A stretch of DNA of 64,000 nt. Source: Clostridia bacterium (GTDB lineage: Bacteria > Bacillota > Clostridia > Peptostreptococcales > Anaerovoracaceae). The DNA is taken from assembly GCA_900766045.1 (NCBI GenBank), contig CAAFTW010000046.1, positions 1 to 64,000 on the forward strand, given 5' to 3'. How positions within the stretch are numbered: the stretch's first letter is position 1; every line of letters starts with the position of its first letter. This document shows, piece by piece, positions 59,126-64,000 of the stretch. Both the position numbers and the translations under genes were made by a program. The notes below the pieces were generated by a model that saw nothing but the letters and a program-made list of their open reading frames with translations, was not told the DNA's origin and made no database searches.

Positions 59126-61726
59126 ATGAAGCAGGATTATAACGTAAGTGGGATGAGCTGCGCGGCCTGCCAGGCAAGGGTGGAAAAAGCCGCGGGGAAG
59201 CTTCCCGGTGTGGAGAGCTGCACCGTCAGCCTGCTGACCAACTCGATGAGAGTTGAGGGGGATGTGTCTCCGAGCGAGGTCATCAAGGCCGTGGAAGACG
59301 CGGGTTACGGTGCCGAGCTGAAAGGCGGCGAGGCAAACAAGTCTACTGTGGATATGTATGCAGAAGAAGAGAAGGCACTGGAAAACAAGGACGTGCCGGT
59401 GATGAAGAAGAGACTGATTTCTTCCGTCATCTTCCTGCTGGTGCTGATGTATTTCTCCATGGGTCATATGATGTGGAACTGGCCGCTGCCGTCCTTCTTT
59501 GAAGGAAATATGGTGGCTGTCGGCATCCTGGAGATGCTGCTGGCCGGAATTATCATGGTGATCAACCAGAAATTCTTCACCAGCGGATTCAAGTCACTGA
59601 TTCACCGTGCGCCGAACATGGACACGCTGGTTGCGATGGGTTCGATGGTGTCCTTCGCCTGGAGTTTTGTCGTCCTGATGAAGATGACAAAAGACCAGAT
59701 CACCGGTGGAGACGCAGCGGCGATGGCAGACATGCATAATCTGTATTTTGAGTCGGCCGCGATGATCGTCACGCTGATCACGATTGGAAAGCTGCTGGAA
59801 GCCGTTTCCAAGGGCAGAACTACGGACGCCCTGAAAGGCCTGATGAAACTGGCTCCTAAGACTGCGGTTATCGAAGTAAACGGTCAGGAGCAGGAGATTC
59901 CGATCGATCAGCTGAATGTCGGCGATGTGTTCATCGTCCGCGCCGGAAGCAATGTCCCTGTTGACGGTGAAATTATCGAAGGAAGCGGCGCGTTCGATGA
60001 GTCCGCGCTGACTGGAGAAAGTATTCCGGTAGATAAAGAAGCGGGAGACCGTGTTTCTGCAGCAACCACCAGCAGTTCCGGCTATGTCAAGGCAAGAGCC
60101 CTGAGAGTCGGAAAGGACACGACCCTGTCCCAGATCATTCAGATGGTCAGCGATGCGGCAGCAACCAAGGCGCCGATCGCCAAGATTGCGGACAAGGTAT
60201 CCGGAATTTTCGTACCGGCCGTACTCCTGGTCGCACTTGCGACATTTCTGATCTGGCTCCTGGCAGGCGGCGCACTTCCGTATGCCCTGTCCAGAGGCAT
60301 CGCGGTCCTAGTTGTCAGCTGCCCGTGTGCGCTGGGACTTGCAACACCAGTTGCCATCATGGTCGGAAACGGGAAGGGCGCCAAGAACGGAGTCCTCTTC
60401 AAGACCGCCGCTTCGCTGGAAGAGACCGGACGCGTGGACATCGTTGCGCTGGATAAGACCGGCACCATCACCGAGGGACATCCTCAGGTAACCGACATCA
60501 TTCCTGCAGAGGGATTCACGGAAGATCAGCTTCTGAAACTCGCGGGGGCCCTGGAGTCCAAGAGTGAGCATCCGCTGGCCAGAGCAATTATGGATAAACT
60601 TTCCGCATCCGGCATGGCTGAAGAGGCTGTGGACGATTACCAGACCCTGTCTGGAAGTGGAGTCTCCGGAGTATACCACGGAAAGCAGCTCTTTGGAGGA
60701 AACGCTCGTTTCATTTCGACAAAGGCTGAAATTTCAAGGGAACAGTCGGAAGCGGCTGACCGCCTGGCAGACCAGGGAAAGACCTGCCTCTACTTTACCG
60801 AAGATGGAACATCCGCCGGCATGATTGCCGTTGCCGATACCATTAAGGAAGACAGCGCCCAGGCAGTGAAAGAACTGCAGAATATGGGTATACATGTCGT
60901 AATGCTGACCGGAGACCACGAGAAGACCGCTAAGGCGATCGGTGCTCAGGCCGGTGTAGATGAAGTCATCGCAGGCGTCCTGCCTGACGGAAAAGAATCC
61001 GTCATCCGGAAGCTGCAGAAATTCGGCAAGGTTGCCATGGTCGGAGACGGCATCAATGATGCGCCGGCCCTGACCAGAGCCGATACGGGAATCGCCATCG
61101 GAGCCGGCGCAGACGTCGCCGTTGACGCGGCCGATGTCGTCCTGATGAACAGCAAGTTGACGGATGTATCCGCCGCCATCCGCTTAAGCCGTGCGACCCT
61201 GCGGAACATCCACGAGAACCTGTTCTGGGCATTCTTCTACAACGTCCTGCTGATGCCTCTCGCAGCCGGTGCTTACGCCCACCTGCTCGGCATTACCATG
61301 AACCCAATGCTTGGCGCTGCAGCCATGAGTCTGTCCAGCTTCTGCGTTGTCACCAACGCCCTGAGACTGAACCTCTTTGACCTGCATAATGCCGCAAAAG
61401 ATAAAATGAAAAAGAACGCGATTTCAGCAGAAACCCTGATTACACAGGATTCTGAGGAAGATAAAGCTGCAGCTGGAGCTGAACCCGCTGCAGCAATCAC
61501 GGAAGGAGAAGACGATATGAAAAAGACAATCAAGATTGAAGGAATGATGTGCGAGCACTGTGAAGCTACTGTAAAGAAAGCCCTGGAGGCCCTGGACGGA
61601 GTCGATTCCGCAGAAGTCAGCCATACAGCAGGACAGGCAGTCGTAAACATGAGCAGCGATGTCGCTGACGACGTACTGAAGAAAGCAGTAGAAGATAAGG
61701 ATTACGAAGTCAAGAGCATTACGTAG
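59126..61726 (+). CDS. copA: copper-exporting P1B-type ATPase with C-terminal CopZ domain
   Basis: 866 residues. N-terminal HMA domain with GMSCAACQAR (C12, C15), eight membrane helices, phosphatase motif TGES, CPC ion site at 399-401 (SCPCALG), phosphorylation D443 in DKTGT, HP in SEHPLARA, and GDGINDAPAL. After the last helices and a ~50-residue acidic/Ala linker there is a second HMA domain (C809, C812 in GMMCEHC), about 69 residues, the size of a free CopZ. A GGAAGGAG site and an in-frame ATG (61517) precede it. A small hairpin, TTATCAG/CTGATAA, lies just before the copA ribosome site. Confidence 0.95.
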   Translation: MKQDYNVSGMSCAACQARVEKAAGKLPGVESCTVSLLTNSMRVEGDVSPSEVIKAVEDAGYGAELKGGEANKSTVDMYAEEEKALENKDVPVMKKRLISSVIFLLVLMYFSMGHMMWNWPLPSFFEGNMVAVGILEMLLAGIIMVINQKFFTSGFKSLIHRAPNMDTLVAMGSMVSFAWSFVVLMKMTKDQITGGDAAAMADMHNLYFESAAMIVTLITIGKLLEAVSKGRTTDALKGLMKLAPKTAVIEVNGQEQEIPIDQLNVGDVFIVRAGSNVPVDGEIIEGSGAFDESALTGESIPVDKEAGDRVSAATTSSSGYVKARALRVGKDTTLSQIIQMVSDAAATKAPIAKIADKVSGIFVPAVLLVALATFLIWLLAGGALPYALSRGIAVLVVSCPCALGLATPVAIMVGNGKGAKNGVLFKTAASLEETGRVDIVALDKTGTITEGHPQVTDIIPAEGFTEDQLLKLAGALESKSEHPLARAIMDKLSASGMAEEAVDDYQTLSGSGVSGVYHGKQLFGGNARFISTKAEISREQSEAADRLADQGKTCLYFTEDGTSAGMIAVADTIKEDSAQAVKELQNMGIHVVMLTGDHEKTAKAIGAQAGVDEVIAGVLPDGKESVIRKLQKFGKVAMVGDGINDAPALTRADTGIAIGAGADVAVDAADVVLMNSKLTDVSAAIRLSRATLRNIHENLFWAFFYNVLLMPLAAGAYAHLLGITMNPMLGAAAMSLSSFCVVTNALRLNLFDLHNAAKDKMKKNAISAETLITQDSEEDKAAAGAEPAAAITEGEDDMKKTIKIEGMMCEHCEATVKKALEALDGVDSAEVSHTAGQAVVNMSSDVADDVLKKAVEDKDYEVKSIT
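61517..61726 (+). CDS. possible free CopZ from an internal start in copA
   Basis: In-frame ATG at copA codon 798, preceded by AAGGAG with 8 bases of spacing. Translation here would yield a 69-residue HMA copper chaperone (MKKTIKIEGMMCEHCEA...), the normal CopZ length. The same region is also translated as the tail of CopA. Use of this start is inferred from the ribosome site only. Confidence 0.4.
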   Translation: MKKTIKIEGMMCEHCEATVKKALEALDGVDSAEVSHTAGQAVVNMSSDVADDVLKKAVEDKDYEVKSIT

Positions 61727-61757
61727 TTTTGTACTGATCCTGTATGAACATAATGAA

Positions 61758-61799
61758 AGAGACTGCTGCACAATTTTTTAGCTTTGTGCAGCAGTCTCT
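61758..61799. terminator. bidirectional terminator after copA
   Basis: AGAGACTGCTGCACAA pairs perfectly with TTGTGCAGCAGTCTCT around 10 bases, with T-rich loop and flanks. Confidence 0.85.
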
Positions 61800-61815
61800 A
61801 CCTTTGTTGAAAAAC

Positions 61816-62193
61816 TTACTCCTCTTCGAACTGTTTGATATGTTTTTTCAGTGCGTTGAAGGTTTCTTCGCTCAGATCGTGCTCGACACGGCAGGCGTCC
61901 TCTCTGGCGGTGTCTGGATCGACGCCGATATTTTCGAACAGAGACGTGAGAACGCGGTGACGTTCATAGATGCTGCTGGCAATTTCCATGCCGGAGTTGG
62001 TCAGGTGGATCATGCCTTCCTTATCCATCTCAATGTGACCCTCCTCTTTCAGGCGGCGGGTCGCGTAAGATACACTCGGTTTAGTGACGCCGAGCTGATT
62101 GGCGATGTCCACGGAGCGTACATATCCGTGCTCATTATGCAGCATCAGAATGGCTTCCAGATAATCTTCTGCTGATTTACGTACTTTTCCCAT
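61816..62193 (-). CDS. mntR: DtxR/MntR-family metal-dependent regulator
   Basis: 125 residues from the ATG at 62193: winged helix (SAEDYLEAILMLHNEHGYVRSVDIANQLGVTKPSVSYATRRL) and a metal-binding/dimer domain with ERHRVLTSLFENIGVDPDTAREDACRVEHDLSEET, the MntR ligand pattern (E, H, D, E/C, H). The start is uncertain because no ribosome site precedes 62193; the frame extends to 62271, and AGGAGATCAGGAGG lies ~30 bases before 62193. It probably senses manganese or iron. No manganese transporter is adjacent. Confidence 0.85.
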   Translation of the reverse strand: MGKVRKSAEDYLEAILMLHNEHGYVRSVDIANQLGVTKPSVSYATRRLKEEGHIEMDKEGMIHLTNSGMEIASSIYERHRVLTSLFENIGVDPDTAREDACRVEHDLSEETFNALKKHIKQFEEE

Positions 62194-62691
62194 ATGCTTG
62201 TTGCAGGAGAACGGTATGCTGAGCTGTCCTCCTGATCTCCTTTCTCTCATCTGCCGATGAAAATTTTTCATGACAAAACACGATCCGGCAAGGCTGTATC
62301 CGTGTATTCTGCCGCATACACAACAGTTCTGCCATCTCGTGCAGTTTCATTACATTTCTGATTCATCTCTTGCTATCATTTTAAATTGTATACTATATAT
62401 ATTACCATTATTTCCGGATTTATACCATAGTTTTCCATATTTCCTATAGATGATCTTTATTGATCCCGGCCTGCGAACTTCTGGAATGGGGTCAGTCCGG
62501 CATCACCACTTTTGCAGCCTGACAAGAGCAGTGTTCAGGGAAAGAACGTTTCTTTCTTGTTTTAAGATATGGCAGGTAAGGCCGGCAGTGGTCTATAATA
62601 CAATATATAGATGCAGATTATAGCAGGGAATGTCGATAGAAGAAAATGAAACAGAGTACGGATATATTTTCTCGGGAAGGATGTGAAACAG
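62194..62691. other. divergent spacer, no gene recognised
   Basis: About 500 AT-rich bases between mntR and the pentapeptide gene. TATACTATATATATTACC near 62388 could hold a minus- or plus-strand -10. No RNA element recognised. Confidence 0.4.
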
Positions 62692-63396
62692 ATGAAGAGT
62701 GAAGTAACGATGGAAGAACTGGAAAAACTTCTGAAGACGCGTGAGTCCGGGAAACTGCTTTCGATGAAAGAGATGGTGTTTATAAATATGGATTTATCCG
62801 GTATGGATCTATCCGGGCTTGATTTAAGATGGGCAGATTTTACCGACTGCCGGCTGGAGGAAACACGATTTGACGGAAGTGATCTGTCCAACGCCTGTTT
62901 CCGCAGGGTAAGTCTGAAAGACGCCAGTTTCCGCGGCTGCACCATGCATGGAACGGATCTCAGATGGGATGACCTTCGCGGCATGCACATTGAAGGCGCA
63001 GATATTTACGCTGCTCAGCTGGAAGGATCTCAGGTTGAGGGTATCGTCGACGATGAGAACACAAAACATTTCCGGATGGCCTGTCCGGAAAAAGGCCCGT
63101 TTGTGGGATATAAAAAGTGCTTCAACAATACGCTGGTACAGCTGCTCATTCCGGCGGACGCCAAGCGTGTCATGGCGACCACCAGGGCCGGACGCTGCAG
63201 CAAGGCCAAGGTCCTGTCCATCAAGACCTTCGACGGAACGCAGAGCTTCGAAGAAACCTGCGCACTGGCAGATCCGAACTTCATCTATAAAAAGGGCTGC
63301 TGGGTGCATGTCGATACCTTTGATGAAAACCGCTGGCTGGAGTCCACACCGGGGATTTATTTCTGGCTGACCCCGGAAGAGGCCCTGGCCTATTAA
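62692..63396 (+). CDS. pentapeptide-repeat protein
   Basis: 234 residues. Residues ~30-115 are pentapeptide repeats of the A(D/N)LxX type (MDLSGMDLSGLDLRWADF, TRFDGSDLSNACFRRVSLKDASFRG, TDLRWDDLRG, GADIYAAQLEGSQVEG), predicted to fold as a right-handed quadrilateral beta helix. The C-terminal ~115 residues are a mixed domain ending STPGIYFWLTPEEALAY, as in DUF5758-like proteins. Function unknown. The start at 62692 follows GGGAAGGA. Confidence 0.8.
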   Translation: MKSEVTMEELEKLLKTRESGKLLSMKEMVFINMDLSGMDLSGLDLRWADFTDCRLEETRFDGSDLSNACFRRVSLKDASFRGCTMHGTDLRWDDLRGMHIEGADIYAAQLEGSQVEGIVDDENTKHFRMACPEKGPFVGYKKCFNNTLVQLLIPADAKRVMATTRAGRCSKAKVLSIKTFDGTQSFEETCALADPNFIYKKGCWVHVDTFDENRWLESTPGIYFWLTPEEALAY

Positions 63397-63442
63397 ATGG
63401 ATCCGAGGCCTGCAGAATAAGCAGTCTGTTCCGGGAAAGCGG

Positions 63443-63489
63443 AGAGAGCGGGAGTGCGTGACTAAGCGGACGGTGTCTCGCTCTCTGTT
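63443..63489. terminator. hairpin between convergent genes
   Basis: AGAGAGCGGGA pairs with TCTCGCTCTCT with one mismatch, followed by GTTT. Confidence 0.5.
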
Positions 63490-64000
63490 TCCTTGCGCGT
63501 TTTCTTTTTGTCCTCTCGGAAAAAGGCAATCGCAGTGCCCATCAGGATGGCAATTCCGCAGAATACTTGCAGAGCGAAGGTCGGAAGCTGACTGTCTGGG
63601 ATGATCATGGCAAGAATGCCCATGGCGGCTGCCGGCGGGATCCAGAGACTGCTTTGTTTGATGGTCAGGAAGCTGCAGACAATGACGCAGATTACACAAA
63701 GCGTCAGTGGAAGATGCAGCGTGTTGATGATCAGAAAGCGGAAAAAGGCGCCGTATGCCGCACAGGCGGTAACCAGCAGTGAAACAGCCAGCGGGCGTTT
63801 CCGTGCCGGACTTTTCGGATTGGTGAATTCTGTAAAGGCAACCAGAACCGGAGGAGCTGCCATGAACAGGAGTTTTGCGTTGATGGCGATCCAGGCAAAC
63901 AGCATGACGGTGACGATGCGCTTTCCGGCACTGACCAGGTCATTTCTGCCCGGAGCAGGAACCGGTGTGAAGACGGCAGGAATACGTTTCCCGGTCCTGA
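63462..64000 (-). CDS. polytopic membrane protein (5' partial), HPP-like
   Basis: The minus-strand frame is open to the window edge (the ATG at 63905 is preceded by ~30 more sense codons), so the start lies outside. Four or five membrane segments are visible: MLFAWIAINAKLLFMAAPPV, AVSLLVTACAAYGAFF, TLCVICVIVCSFLTI, AAAMGILAMIIP and TFALQVFCGIAILMG. The APPVLVAFTEFTNPKSPARKRP stretch is reminiscent of HPP-family proteins but I hold that weakly. The tail is Lys/Glu-rich. Confidence 0.6.
   Translation of the reverse strand, partial: RTGKRIPAVFTPVPAPGRNDLVSAGKRIVTVMLFAWIAINAKLLFMAAPPVLVAFTEFTNPKSPARKRPLAVSLLVTACAAYGAFFRFLIINTLHLPLTLCVICVIVCSFLTIKQSSLWIPPAAAMGILAMIIPDSQLPTFALQVFCGIAILMGTAIAFFREDKKKTRKETESETPSA

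Noticed and set aside
1..64000. tRNA, rRNA, CRISPR arrays, insertion sequences, prophage
   Set aside because: None recognised on reading both strands; the only tandem repeat is a four-copy 7-mer.

Overview
The window reads as the chromosome of a mid-GC, low-oxygen Firmicute, most likely a Clostridia/Lachnospiraceae-type gut or rumen anaerobe. This is an inference from the strong AGGAGG ribosome sites, the many Gram-positive signal peptides and lipoboxes, riboswitch use, flavodiiron and hybrid-cluster proteins, and an anaerobic (CbiK-type) cobalamin route. I found no rRNA, tRNA, CRISPR array, phage or insertion sequence. Both edges cut genes: the first gene (cbiET) has lost its 5' end, and the last (a minus-strand membrane protein) has lost its start.

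Region 1 (1-7101) is a tightly spaced plus-strand cobalamin operon: cbiET, cbiA, cbiB, cobD-type decarboxylase, cobQ/cbiP and cbiC. Region 2 (7226-13721) is a second unit with its own promoter, a textbook cobalamin riboswitch and a terminator. It encodes a CbiK cobaltochelatase that carries a signal peptide, two secreted proteins built from repeated beta-rich ligand-binding-like modules, and a BtuF/FhuD-like lipoprotein. The larger secreted protein (842 aa) ends in what looks like only the first lobe of the same binding-protein fold. No permease or ATPase is present. This B12-regulated surface set is the best candidate here for an undescribed system.

Region 3 (14032-29790) is accessory and cell-envelope. 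It holds a P1-family peptidase, a secreted beta-helix protein, a VanX-type D-Ala-D-Ala dipeptidase with a DUF819 membrane protein and a D-Ala-D-Ala ligase, and a Crp-like regulator divergent from a flavodiiron protein. A TVP38-type membrane protein, a small lipoprotein, a C_GCAxxG_C_C protein, a fused TIGR04282/TIGR04283-type glycosyltransferase, a GT4 glycosyltransferase and an SGNH hydrolase follow. Then comes about 1.1 kb of AT-rich DNA without a gene.

Region 4 (30892-47858) is mostly housekeeping: fabD-fabG-fabZ, xpt, a HAD phosphatase, threonine ammonia-lyase, a DacA-type carboxypeptidase, SstT-type symporter, WYL regulator, histidine phosphatase, a lysine-riboswitch-controlled NhaC-type transporter, a secreted nuclease and an ABC exporter.

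Region 5 (47972-64000) is metals and redox stress. It has a Zur-like repressor with a ZnuABC-type zinc operon, a Crp/Fnr (HcpR-like) regulator beside hcp and a hemerythrin protein, a TPP-riboswitch thiD-cytX operon, and a copper operon (csoR, membrane-anchored HMA protein, copA). The copA gene carries a C-terminal CopZ domain preceded by its own Shine-Dalgarno and ATG. An MntR-type regulator, a pentapeptide-repeat protein and a partial membrane protein close the window. Most convergent gene pairs are separated by clear bidirectional hairpin terminators. All functional calls come from reading motifs by eye; no database search was run.
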